From: Treponema sp.
Lineage (GTDB): Bacteria; Spirochaetota; Spirochaetia; Treponematales; Breznakiellaceae
Direction of reading: 5' to 3'
Assembly: GCA_031281685.1 (NCBI GenBank)
Contig: JAITFA010000137.1
Location: forward strand, 1 to 6,070
DNA: 6,070 nt
Positions 1-5,978 of this stretch are shown here, piece by piece; position 1 is the stretch's first letter; each line of letters begins with the position of its first letter. The notes beneath the pieces are model-generated. The model made no database searches, was not told where the DNA came from, and worked only from the letters and a program-made list of their open reading frames with translations. The position numbers and the translations under genes were made by a program.

Positions 1-168
1 CAGCGCCGCCACATCGAGACTGTTGACATACGCTTCTGTTACCCGCACCGAATTACTGTCTGTTATGTAATCGTCTATGCAATCCGGAAGCATTATTATC
101 CGCTTATGAATTCCATGACCGCGTTCTCCTCTCGCTGGAGTATACCCTGCCACCGGGACTTTTGACAC
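1..168 (-). CDS. Transposase, N-terminal part (IS1182-like), cut by window edge
   Basis: Read on the minus strand, this frame is open from about 276 to the left edge and has no stop inside the window. It contains MLPDCIDDYITDSNSVRV followed by TEAYVNSLDVAAL. This matches, from memory of the family, the conserved start of IS1182-type DDE transposases (LLP..LDDY(I/V)..DNPVRV(I/V)..(F/Y)V..LDL..LGF), the N-terminal transposase domain once called DUF772. The protein would cut and join the ends of its insertion sequence. The start is uncertain: GTG at 168 has an AGGG six bases upstream and gives 56 visible residues; ATG at 93 gives 31 but would remove residues just before the LPD motif that family members normally have. 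The residues between (a GYTPARGERGHG stretch) do not look conserved. The catalytic DDE residues lie outside the window, so whether the gene is intact cannot be told. No terminal inverted repeat was identified on its upstream side. Confidence 0.65.
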   Translation of the reverse strand, partial: MSKVPVAGYTPARGERGHGIHKRIIMLPDCIDDYITDSNSVRVTEAYVNSLDVAAL

Positions 169-266
169 AGTCTGCCCTGACAAGCCCCCCGCACCACTAC
201 CTTTGACCGCCTGCTGACCGTCGCTGCCCCGTCCACTCTCCCTGCTCAAGGCGCTTTCACCGCCCG

Positions 267-351
267 GATCCGGGTGTCAGATCCAATGCGATCAGAGTCT
301 CTGATCCGACGCGATCCGGGTGTCTGATCCGGTGCGTTCAGAGTCTCTGAC
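267..351. repeat. Two-copy tandem repeat, 46-bp unit
   Basis: GATCCGGGTGTCAGATCC at 267-284 recurs as GATCCGGGTGTCTGATCC at 313-330, exactly 46 bp later. The match continues into a TCAGAGTCTCTGA core (293-305 and 338-350). Over the first 39 bases of each unit, 34 are identical. The core is itself palindromic: GATCAGAG (290-297) and CTCTGATC (299-306) are perfect 8-bp arms around one base. A perfect 12-bp palindrome, CCCGGATCCGGG, overlaps the left edge at 263-274. AGAGTCTCT appears a third time at 726-734. The unit contains the GGTGTCAGA word of the cluster to its right, so the two are probably one repeat family. The stretch from 169 to 266 shows no gene other than a possible upstream extension of the transposase frame. 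Confidence 0.85.
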
Positions 352-368
352 GTAGGCGTCGAGACGCT

Positions 369-658
369 GGTGCCAGACATGGTGTCAGAGACGTTAGACG
401 CGGGTGTCAGGGACCTAAGCCCGGCGTTGGTACCAGAGACGCTGGTATCTGGTACCGGCGCATGTAGTACCAGAGACGCTGGTGCCAGAGACGTGGTGCC
501 AGACGTAGGTGTCAGACGCAGACGCTGGTATCTGGCATCAGCGCATATGGTGCTAGACGCAGATGTAGGTGTCAGAGACGGTGGTGCCAGACGTAGGCGC
601 TAGAGACCTCAGCCCGGCGTTGGTGCCAGATACCGGCACAAGGTGCCAGACATGGTGT
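369..658. repeat. Dense cluster of degenerate GGTGYCAGA(GA)CG repeats
   Basis: About sixteen copies of a short word with consensus GGTGYCAGA(GA)CG occur here, starting near 369, 381, 403, 429, 444, 467, 481, 495, 508, 527, 549, 568, 583, 596, 622 and 642. Most steps are 12-26 bp, often 13-15. Higher-order duplications are visible: 412-437 and 605-630 agree at 24 of 26 bases; GACGCTGGTATCTGG occurs at 438-452 and 521-535, with GCGCAT at the same 83-bp offset (458 and 541); GGTGCCAGACATGGTGT occurs at 369-385 and 642-658, near both ends. Spacing is too irregular for CRISPR. A 77-codon plus-strand frame (370-603) is open across the cluster, but it is low-complexity, rich in Arg, Val and Asp, and follows the repeats, so I do not call it a gene. 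Function is unknown. The cluster lies between an IS transposase and the 3' end of the permease gene, which suggests mobile-element or slippage-driven expansion (inference). Confidence 0.85.
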
Positions 659-677
659 GTTCTAACCGAGTGGTTCC

Positions 678-725
678 GGGGAGACGCTCCCCACTACGCC
701 TTAGAGGTGGTCTAAGCTATGCGTA
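678..725. other. Two adjacent hairpins in the gap downstream of the permease gene
   Basis: GGGGAG (678-683) and CTCCCC (687-692) form a perfect 6-bp stem with an ACG loop. CTTAGA (700-705) and TCTAAG (711-716) form a second 6-bp stem with a GGTGG loop. That stem can be extended by TACGC (695-699) with GCGTA (721-725) if four bases bulge on the right side. Neither hairpin is followed by a T tract on either strand, so a classical intrinsic terminator for the leftward permease gene is not shown, although the position suits one. The rest of 660-795 contains no recognisable gene. Confidence 0.4.
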
Positions 726-795
726 AGAGTCTCTCTCACCTAAGACGGTATTGAAAGGTCAAGAGCATCCGCAATCATTTTTGGCCGCCGGTCGC

Positions 796-2139
796 TCACT
801 CGTAGCGTAAGACCTCCGCGGGTTTGGTCTGCGACACCCTGCCGGACGCTACCCAAGCCGCGACAGGCGCGGATAAAAAGCCAAACAGGAATATCAGGAA
901 TACCTCAGAGAAGATAAGCCGCGAGGGAATCTCCTTGAGATAAAAAACCGTTGGCGAGAAAATAGCGAAACTGTCTATAGACCCGCCGCCCAGAAGACCT
1001 GCCGCCGCGTTCAATATACCAATGAAGCAATTCACAATGGACTCAAGGCCGGTAAACAGAGGCGCGATGTTGGCGGCGATGAGCAGCCCCAGAAGCAGAC
1101 CGCTTCCCGCGCCCGCAAGCCCGATGATAAAGCCGTCCCATATAAAGATGAGCCTAACCGCGTTTTCCCCCGCGCCAAGCGCACGAAACAGGCCAATTTC
1201 CTCGCGTCGCTCAAGCACAGCCCGGCGCTGCGCCTGAAAGATGTTTATCCCAACGACAATGAAGATAAGCCCCACCAGCACGAACATGAGCAGCTTTTCG
1301 GTACGCAGCGCGCTGAAAAAGGCGCGATTGTACGAGCGCCAACTGCTTAAGGTAAGCCCCTTAGTTTCGGGTAGGGCGTTCATCAGGTTCAGGATGCGGC
1401 TATCCTGCCAGCGGTTCTTCAGCTTAATGCCGAGCGAAATGGCTGGGCCGCCCAGTTCTTTGGCAGCGTCAAGGTTCACAAAGCCCCAGCTCAGGTCATA
1501 GTCGTAGAAGCCGGAACGAAACATGCCGCTTACAATGAAGGTGGAGTCAGCCACCTCCGCGTCTTCGGGGAAAAGACCAGCCACTGAGAGCAGCGTTACC
1601 TCGTCACCAATACGCAGACCCAGACGCCGGCCTAGCTCCACGCCAAGAACAATGGAACGCTTGTCTTTCAGGTTAAAGCTCCCTCGCTCCATTTCCAGCT
1701 TGTTCCGCAGCCCCGCGTCCCGTTCCAGCGCATCGACAGCCACTCCGCGTATCACGGCGGTCTGCTGTCCCGGCTGTTTTCCCCGCAGTATCCCGTGGAA
1801 CTCCCGAAATGGCGACACCGCGCTCACCCCGCTCACTCTGGCAAGTTGCGTCTCAAGCGCCGTCCGCTCCGCATCATCCAGCGGCGCGCTCTCAACCCGT
1901 ATATGGTATGACGATATTTCCAGAATACTTTCAATGAAGCCCAACTGAAACCCGTTCATCACCGCGATAATAACGATGAGCGCCATAACCCCGATTGCGA
2001 TTCCCAGAATGGCGAGTATGGTGGATGGCGAATGGCGCTGTCCCTTTGCCACATAGCGGGACGCGACAAAGCCGATCCACGCTGTTTTCCGCGCCTGCGG
2101 CGTGTTACTGATGAGCCTTTTGATGGACTTAGCAATCAT
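796..2139 (-). CDS. LolC/LolE-type ABC transporter permease
   Basis: Predicted inner-membrane permease (447 residues from the chosen start) of the LolC/LolE family, which with the ATPase LolD extracts lipoproteins from the inner membrane and hands them on towards the outer membrane. Topology is as expected: a cytoplasmic N-terminus, TM1 at about 41-63 (ILAILGIAIGVMALIVIIAV), a large MacB-like periplasmic domain at about 64-280, then TM2 (281-301), TM3 (332-358) and TM4 (411-431). RREEIGLFRALGA (311-323) after TM2 is the usual ATPase-contact segment. Other family marks are FYLKEIPSRL (399-408) before TM4 and the terminal PAEVLRYE. It is somewhat longer than typical LolC/E (about 400-415), partly from a long loop at 360-408 with an extra hydrophobic stretch. 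An upstream in-frame ATG at 2214 would add 25 residues; 2139 is preferred because of the -10-like TATACT six bases upstream and because the added residues are not membrane-like. No LolD gene is in the window. LolC versus LolE cannot be decided. Confidence 0.85.
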   Translation of the reverse strand: MIAKSIKRLISNTPQARKTAWIGFVASRYVAKGQRHSPSTILAILGIAIGVMALIVIIAVMNGFQLGFIESILEISSYHIRVESAPLDDAERTALETQLARVSGVSAVSPFREFHGILRGKQPGQQTAVIRGVAVDALERDAGLRNKLEMERGSFNLKDKRSIVLGVELGRRLGLRIGDEVTLLSVAGLFPEDAEVADSTFIVSGMFRSGFYDYDLSWGFVNLDAAKELGGPAISLGIKLKNRWQDSRILNLMNALPETKGLTLSSWRSYNRAFFSALRTEKLLMFVLVGLIFIVVGINIFQAQRRAVLERREEIGLFRALGAGENAVRLIFIWDGFIIGLAGAGSGLLLGLLIAANIAPLFTGLESIVNCFIGILNAAAGLLGGGSIDSFAIFSPTVFYLKEIPSRLIFSEVFLIFLFGFLSAPVAAWVASGRVSQTKPAEVLRYE

Positions 2140-2145
2140 GCCCTG

Positions 2146-2174
2146 AGTATAGCCGCCGTCCGCGCCTTTGAGAA
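2146..2174 (-). promoter_or_regulatory. Candidate promoter of the permease gene, possibly leaderless
   Basis: On the minus strand TTCTCA (2174-2169) and TATACT (2151-2146) are separated by 17 bp, a plausible sigma-70 pair. TATACT ends six bases before the ATG at 2139, so transcription would start at or next to the A of the start codon. The AGGG between them lies only one base from the ATG, too close to act as a normal Shine-Dalgarno. Confidence 0.45.
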
Positions 2175-2205
2175 GCCTATCCAGTCCACAGTTATTCCAG
2201 TACCA

Positions 2206-2211
2206 TATCAT
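2206..2211 (+). promoter_or_regulatory. Candidate -10 element of birA, possibly leaderless
   Basis: TATCAT matches the -10 consensus at five of six positions and ends five bases before the birA ATG at 2217. No good -35 lies 16-18 bp upstream. An alternative is TTGAGA (2168-2173) as -35 with a weak GTTATT (2191-2196) as -10, which would leave a leader of about 14 nt. No Shine-Dalgarno sequence is seen before the ATG in either case. Confidence 0.3.
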
Positions 2212-2216
2212 CATTC

Positions 2217-2990
2217 ATGCAAAAACTTTCAATCATTCATCCACTTGACGCGCCGGTTTACTACTGTGAAATGGTCGGCAGTACCATGGACGAGTCACGG
2301 CAGCTTGCCAAACAGGGCGCTCCACACGGAACCGTATTGCTGGCTGATTTCCAGTCAGCCGGTCGTGGTCGCGGCGGTCGTTCATGGCAGGCTGAGCGTG
2401 GGCAAAACCTCTTCTTCACGGTTTTACTGCGTTACCCGGATTATGCCGCCGTCCCATCGGCGCTCACGCTCAGAGCTGGTCTTGCGGTGGCGCTTGCCAT
2501 TGTTGATTTTGCGCCGGCGCTTGCCGCTATGCTTCGGGTGAAATGGCCAAACGACATCATGCTTGGCTCCAAAAAGGCTGTGGGGATCATCGCCGAAGCT
2601 GACGGAACAAATGTGTATATCGGCATTGGCGTCAATGTCGCTCAGTCAAGTTTTCCGCCAGCTCTGGCCGGAAAAGCCACGAGCATAGCTCTTGCTCTCG
2701 GCAAGCCTGAACCGGCAATCGACCGTTTTTTGTTGCTTGAAGCCATATTAAGCCGCCTCTTTCAGGAGATCGAGGAACCTGCGGGTAACTGGCGCGAGCG
2801 GCTTTCAGTCCTGCTGTATATGAACGGGGAACGGGTACGTTTTCTGGCTGGCGCTGCTGACGCTGGAACTGAGGTGTTTGGGCAAATCGCGGGCGTGGGT
2901 CGTAACGGGGAACTCCTCATCCTGCCTGACGGCGCAAGCGAACCGCTCCCCTTCATCACTGGCGAGCTTGACGTGTACGGGGGAACTTAA
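2217..2990 (+). CDS. birA: Biotin-protein ligase, catalytic and C-terminal domains only
   Basis: Cytosolic enzyme (257 residues) that makes biotinyl-5'-AMP from biotin and ATP and transfers biotin to a lysine of carrier proteins such as the acetyl-CoA carboxylase BCCP subunit. Visible family motifs: GST (21-23) at the biotin site; Q46 followed by GRGRGGRSW (49-57), the nucleotide and biotinyl-AMP binding loop, with R52 aligning to E. coli R118; KWPND (109-113); K120 in KKAVGII, corresponding to the conserved lysine of the E. coli KLAGIL motif; and GIGVNV (136-141). Residues about 203-252 (GERVRF to ITGEL) fit the small SH3-like C-terminal domain. There is no N-terminal winged-helix domain, so this is the short group I form and is not expected to repress biotin genes as E. 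coli BirA does. The ATG at 2217 is the natural start because the catalytic domain begins about 15 residues later. No Shine-Dalgarno is evident. It diverges from the permease gene and lies 43 bp upstream of serS. Confidence 0.93.
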   Translation: MQKLSIIHPLDAPVYYCEMVGSTMDESRQLAKQGAPHGTVLLADFQSAGRGRGGRSWQAERGQNLFFTVLLRYPDYAAVPSALTLRAGLAVALAIVDFAPALAAMLRVKWPNDIMLGSKKAVGIIAEADGTNVYIGIGVNVAQSSFPPALAGKATSIALALGKPEPAIDRFLLLEAILSRLFQEIEEPAGNWRERLSVLLYMNGERVRFLAGAADAGTEVFGQIAGVGRNGELLILPDGASEPLPFITGELDVYGGT

Positions 2991-3016
2991 TTGTCTTTCC
3001 CCTTGCCGCCCCTTTG

Positions 3017-3025
3017 TGCTAAGCT
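3017..3025 (+). promoter_or_regulatory. Candidate extended -10 promoter of serS
   Basis: TGCTAAGCT fits an extended -10 (TGn followed by TAnnnT) in the 43-bp gap between birA and serS. The hexamer ends eight bases before the serS ATG, so the transcript would have a leader of about 0-2 nt. No good -35 lies at 17 bp; TTGTCT (2991-2996) is 23 bp away. serS may also be reached by read-through from birA. Confidence 0.4.
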
Positions 3026-3033
3026 GGCTCATT

Positions 3034-4314
3034 ATGTTAGATTACCGGTTTATTGTTGATAACCTGGAGGCGGTGAAGAAAAACATCGCTGACCGGTTTA
3101 TGAAAGCGGATGCGGATGCGGTTGTGTCGCTCTTTAACCGTAAAACCGCGCTTAGTACAGCGCTTCAGGACTTACAGCGACAGCGAAACGCCAATGCCTC
3201 AGCTATGAAGGGAAAGCTTAATGCAGATGAACGCGGTCAGCTTTTCTTGAAAGGCAAGTGGCTCAAAGACGAAATCGCCCGAACTGAAGCCGAGCTTGCC
3301 ACGATTGAATCTGCGCTTGAGGCTGAGGCGCGGCGTGTGCCAAACATGGCGCATCCTGATGTCCCGGTGGGACACGAAGATAAAGATAGTCTTGAGGTAA
3401 AACAGGTCGGCAAGCCTACGCGCTTTGACTTCGAGCCTGTTGACCATGTAAAACTGGGGCAAGACCTGGACATCATTGATTTTGATGCTGGAACTAAGGT
3501 CGTGGGGACCAAGTTTTATTATCTGAAGAATCAGGGCGTGTTTCTGGAACTGGGTCTGGTTCGCTACGCCCTGGACATACTGCAACGCAAGGGCTTTACC
3601 CCGTTCATCACGCCGGACTTGGCTAAAGAAGAAATCCTTGAAGGCATTGGCTTTAATCCGCGGGGGGAAGAGTCCAACGTATACACCGTGGCAGGCGAGG
3701 GAACCTGTCTGGTGGGTACGGCTGAGATCACGCTCGGCGGCTATTATGCCAATACCATTCTGGCCAAAGACAAGCTGCCGCTGCGTCTGGCTGGTTTATC
3801 CCACTGCTTCCGGCGGGAAGCTGGCGCGGCTGGTCAGTTCTCCAAGGGCTTGTACCGCGTTCACCAGTTCACCAAGCTGGAGATGTTTGTGTGCTGCCTG
3901 CCGGAAGAGTCCGACCAGCTTCACGATGAACTACGTTTAATAGAAGAAGAGATTTTTTCCGGGCTTGAGATTCCCTTCCGCGTGGTTGACACTTGCACCG
4001 GTGACTTGGGTGCGCCGGCTTACCGCAAGTGGGACCTTGAGGCGTGGATGCCGGGCAGAAACGGCGGCGAGTGGGGCGAGGTTACCTCGACCTCGAATTG
4101 TACTGACTATCAGGCGCGGCGGCTCAACGTCCGCTACAAAGATGACGATGGCAAAAACCGCTTTGTCCACATGCTTAACGGAACAGCCATTGCTGTTTCC
4201 CGCGCTATTATCGCGCTTCTGGAAAACTTTCAGCAAGCCGACGGTTCGATACGCATCCCCAGCGCCCTTGTTCCCTACTGCGGCTTTGACTCCATTAAAC
4301 GTTACGGCGCTTGA
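3034..4314 (+). CDS. serS: Seryl-tRNA synthetase
   Basis: Class II aminoacyl-tRNA synthetase (426 residues; E. coli SerS has 430) that activates serine with ATP and charges tRNA-Ser, and also tRNA-Sec where present. The start MLDYRF is the usual SerS N-terminus. An in-frame ATG at 2878 would add 52 residues but lies inside birA and is not family-like. Residues about 25-100 form the helical tRNA-binding arm (predicted coiled coil). The catalytic domain follows: motif 1 around 180-195 (KGFTPFITPDL), the serine-binding TAEI (229-232), motif 2 around 253-284 with FRREAG (259-264), SNCTDYQARR (354-363), and motif 3 around 379-412, where G383, R390 and LLE (395-397) fit the class II pattern. Nothing is missing, so the enzyme should be active. 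No T-box leader is possible in the 43-bp gap. The gene ends in TGA just before a hairpin and repeat region and converges on the isomerase-like gene. Confidence 0.96.
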   Translation: MLDYRFIVDNLEAVKKNIADRFMKADADAVVSLFNRKTALSTALQDLQRQRNANASAMKGKLNADERGQLFLKGKWLKDEIARTEAELATIESALEAEARRVPNMAHPDVPVGHEDKDSLEVKQVGKPTRFDFEPVDHVKLGQDLDIIDFDAGTKVVGTKFYYLKNQGVFLELGLVRYALDILQRKGFTPFITPDLAKEEILEGIGFNPRGEESNVYTVAGEGTCLVGTAEITLGGYYANTILAKDKLPLRLAGLSHCFRREAGAAGQFSKGLYRVHQFTKLEMFVCCLPEESDQLHDELRLIEEEIFSGLEIPFRVVDTCTGDLGAPAYRKWDLEAWMPGRNGGEWGEVTSTSNCTDYQARRLNVRYKDDDGKNRFVHMLNGTAIAVSRAIIALLENFQQADGSIRIPSALVPYCGFDSIKRYGA

Positions 4315-4323
4315 ATGTCTGAC

Positions 4324-4358
4324 ACTTTGGTCGCTTCGACAAGCTTAGCGACCAAAGT
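4324..4358. repeat. REP-like inverted repeat with TTCGACAAGCTTAG core; possible terminator of serS
   Basis: ACTTTGGTCGCT (4324-4335) and AGCGACCAAAGT (4347-4358) are perfect 12-bp inverted arms around an 11-base loop. The hairpin starts ten bases after the serS stop codon, as a terminator would, but no T run follows on either strand. The central TTCGACAAGCTTAG closely resembles TTCGACAAGCTCAG, a core I recall as common in dispersed palindromic repeats of many bacteria. I therefore favour a dispersed REP-like element that may also stop or stabilise transcripts from both converging genes. Confidence 0.65.
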
Positions 4359-4359
4359 A

Positions 4360-4433
4360 TTACGGTACAGTGCCAGACACCACTATTCACCCGACACCAC
4401 CACTTAAAACATTACAGTATGGTGCCAGACATC
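4360..4433. repeat. Imperfect direct repeat carrying the GTGCCAGACA word
   Basis: The 23 bases at 4360-4382 and 4411-4433 agree at 19 positions, 51 bp apart. Both start ATTAC and contain GTGCCAGACA, the word of the cluster at 369-658. The four differences (positions 6, 10, 11 and 22 of the unit) are all transitions. An inverted form, TGTCTGACAC, lies at 4317-4326, directly after the serS stop and overlapping the hairpin arm. The rest of the 150-bp gap between the two stop codons has no gene. Confidence 0.7.
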
Positions 4434-4464
4434 ACAACTACGACTCAGGGCTTCCCGCTTGGGC

Positions 4465-5973
4465 TTACTTGCAACAGTGGCAGGCGGCGAAGGGATTCTC
4501 GGTTTTGTAAGGCATAGTGGCCGGCTGATTAAAGGCAATGTCCGGCACGCCAAGATAGTCAAATACCGTGAAGAGCGTCTTGCCGAACTTACCAAAGGCT
4601 ACTGCGCCGTGGTGTGGATAGCGCTTGGCAATGAGTACATGGCGATAGAAGCGTCCCATTTCGCTTATGGCAAAAATGCCAATGCCGCCGAAAGAGCGCG
4701 TCGCCACCGGCAGTACCTCGCCCTCGGCAATGTAAGCCTGAAGCGAACCGTCGGGGTTTCCGTGCAGACGGAAGAAGGTGATGGGACCGCTTGCGATGTC
4801 GCCCTCAAGCGTGCCGCGGGTGAAGTCGGGCGTACCGCCATTTTCCAGCGTACGGTTCTGGATAAGCTGGAACTTCAGCGCCGTGTCTTTGTCGTTGAGC
4901 TTACACCGGGGCGTATTGCCGCAGTGGAAGCCCATGAATGTATCCTTGAGCGTGTAGTTCCACTTCCCCTTGATGTCAGCTTCATAAAGGTCACGAGGCA
5001 CAGAGTTATTGATATCAAGCAGGGTAACGGCATCCTGAGCGACGCACGCGCCGATGTATTCGCTTAATGCGCCGTAGATATCCACCTCGCAACTGACCGG
5101 ATAGCCGTGGCTCGACATACGGGAGTTGACGTAGCAAGGCACAAAACCAAACGCCTTGGGGAACGCAGGCCAACACTTGTTGGCAAAGGCAACATACTTG
5201 CGCACTCCCTTGTGTTGTTCAGCCCAATCAAGCAGGGTAAGCTCGAACTGCGCCAGCTTGAACAAGATATCCGGGAACTGGTTGCCCTCACCCAACTCTT
5301 TCTCCATATCCTTCACCACGTCCGCGATACGGCTGTCTCCCTCATGCGCCTTGTAAGACACGAGGAGATCAAGCTCGGAATTCTCCTCGATTTCAACGCC
5401 AATATCATAAAGGCCCTTAATGGGAGCGTTGCAGGCAAAGAAGTCTTGGGGGCGCGGTCCAAAGGTGATGAGCTTCAGGCCCTTCAGCCCGATAAGCGCC
5501 CGCGCCACTGGCACAAAGTCCGCAACCATACAGGCAATGTCATCAGCGGTTCCCACCGGATATTCGGGAATGACAGCCTTGAGCTTACGAATGCCTAGGT
5601 TATAGGAACAGTTGAGCATACCGCAGTATGCGTCGCCCCGGCCATTGATAAGATCATCGCCGGTTTCCTCAGCCGCAGCCGCGTACATAACCGGCCCGTG
5701 GAAATAACGGGCGATCAGGGTTTCCGGCGTCTCAGGCCCAAAGTTACCCAGGAAGACGAGGAGCGCGTTACAACCCGCTGCCTTGACTTCATCCACAGCC
5801 TTGAGCATATCCTTTTCGTTTTCAACTGTGGTTTTTGCCTCAAAAAGCGCAAGTCCCTTTTTGCTACACGCCGCAACCACCGCAGCCCGACGCTTTTCCG
5901 ACAGAGAAAGCACAAAGCAATCCCGCGAAACAGCGATGATACCGAGTTTTACTTCTGGAACGTTTTGAATCAT
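4465..5973 (-). CDS. L-fucose/L-arabinose isomerase-family protein
   Basis: Cytosolic protein of 502 residues related to the FucI family, whose members interconvert aldoses and ketoses with a divalent metal, usually Mn2+. Residues about 1-170 form a Rossmann-like N-terminal part, 171-350 a second alpha/beta domain, and the rest the C-terminal barrel-type domain (boundaries approximate). Probable metal ligands are E296 in CEVDIYG, D320 in LLDINN and H454 or H455 in YPHHGAVAFG. The E-to-D spacing of 24 equals that of E337 and D361 in E. coli FucI. H350-C351 (FHCGNTP) is another conserved-looking site. It is shorter than FucI (about 590), so it belongs to the shorter, mostly uncharacterised relatives often annotated only as isomerase family; substrate unknown. 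The protein ends in an unusual CHCCK tail. The start is supported by GAGAGG five bases upstream and by a promoter. No sugar kinase, aldolase or transporter gene is in the window to suggest the pathway. Confidence 0.85.
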   Translation of the reverse strand: MIQNVPEVKLGIIAVSRDCFVLSLSEKRRAAVVAACSKKGLALFEAKTTVENEKDMLKAVDEVKAAGCNALLVFLGNFGPETPETLIARYFHGPVMYAAAAEETGDDLINGRGDAYCGMLNCSYNLGIRKLKAVIPEYPVGTADDIACMVADFVPVARALIGLKGLKLITFGPRPQDFFACNAPIKGLYDIGVEIEENSELDLLVSYKAHEGDSRIADVVKDMEKELGEGNQFPDILFKLAQFELTLLDWAEQHKGVRKYVAFANKCWPAFPKAFGFVPCYVNSRMSSHGYPVSCEVDIYGALSEYIGACVAQDAVTLLDINNSVPRDLYEADIKGKWNYTLKDTFMGFHCGNTPRCKLNDKDTALKFQLIQNRTLENGGTPDFTRGTLEGDIASGPITFFRLHGNPDGSLQAYIAEGEVLPVATRSFGGIGIFAISEMGRFYRHVLIAKRYPHHGAVAFGKFGKTLFTVFDYLGVPDIAFNQPATMPYKTENPFAACHCCK

Positions 5974-5978
5974 AGTTA

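Noticed and set aside
370..603. 77-codon open frame on the plus strand across the repeat cluster
   Set aside because: Its sequence is dictated by the short repeats, is low-complexity and Arg-rich, has no ribosome binding site and resembles no family; repeat spacing is not in codon phase.
267..658. CRISPR array
   Set aside because: Repeat words are only 9-13 bp, degenerate and unevenly spaced, there are no uniform unique spacers and no cas genes are present.
1523..1948. 141-codon Ser/Arg/Pro-rich open frame on the plus strand
   Set aside because: Antisense shadow of the permease periplasmic domain with composition typical of a wrong frame in GC-rich DNA.
2140..2214. 25-residue upstream extension of the permease from ATG at 2214
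   Set aside because: No ribosome binding site precedes 2214, the residues are not family-like, and TATACT lies within this stretch as a likely -10 for the start at 2139; kept only as an alternative.
2032..2541. 169-codon open frame on the plus strand
   Set aside because: It overlaps the permease start antisense and birA in another frame; no family resemblance, and both genes it overlaps are well supported.
2878..3033. 52-residue N-terminal extension of SerS
   Set aside because: It overlaps the end of birA out of frame, and MLDYRF at 3034 is the family's normal N-terminus.
3199..3585. 128-codon open frame on the minus strand
   Set aside because: Antisense to the serS coiled-coil and catalytic region, with no promoter, ribosome binding site or recognisable motif.
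4448..4464. Possible terminator hairpin directly after the isomerase stop
   Set aside because: The GGGCTTCCCGCTTGGGC stretch does not form real inverted arms and no T tract follows on the minus strand.
4459..5067. 202-codon open frame on the plus strand
   Set aside because: It lies antisense inside the isomerase-like gene, which has clear family motifs, a promoter and a ribosome binding site.
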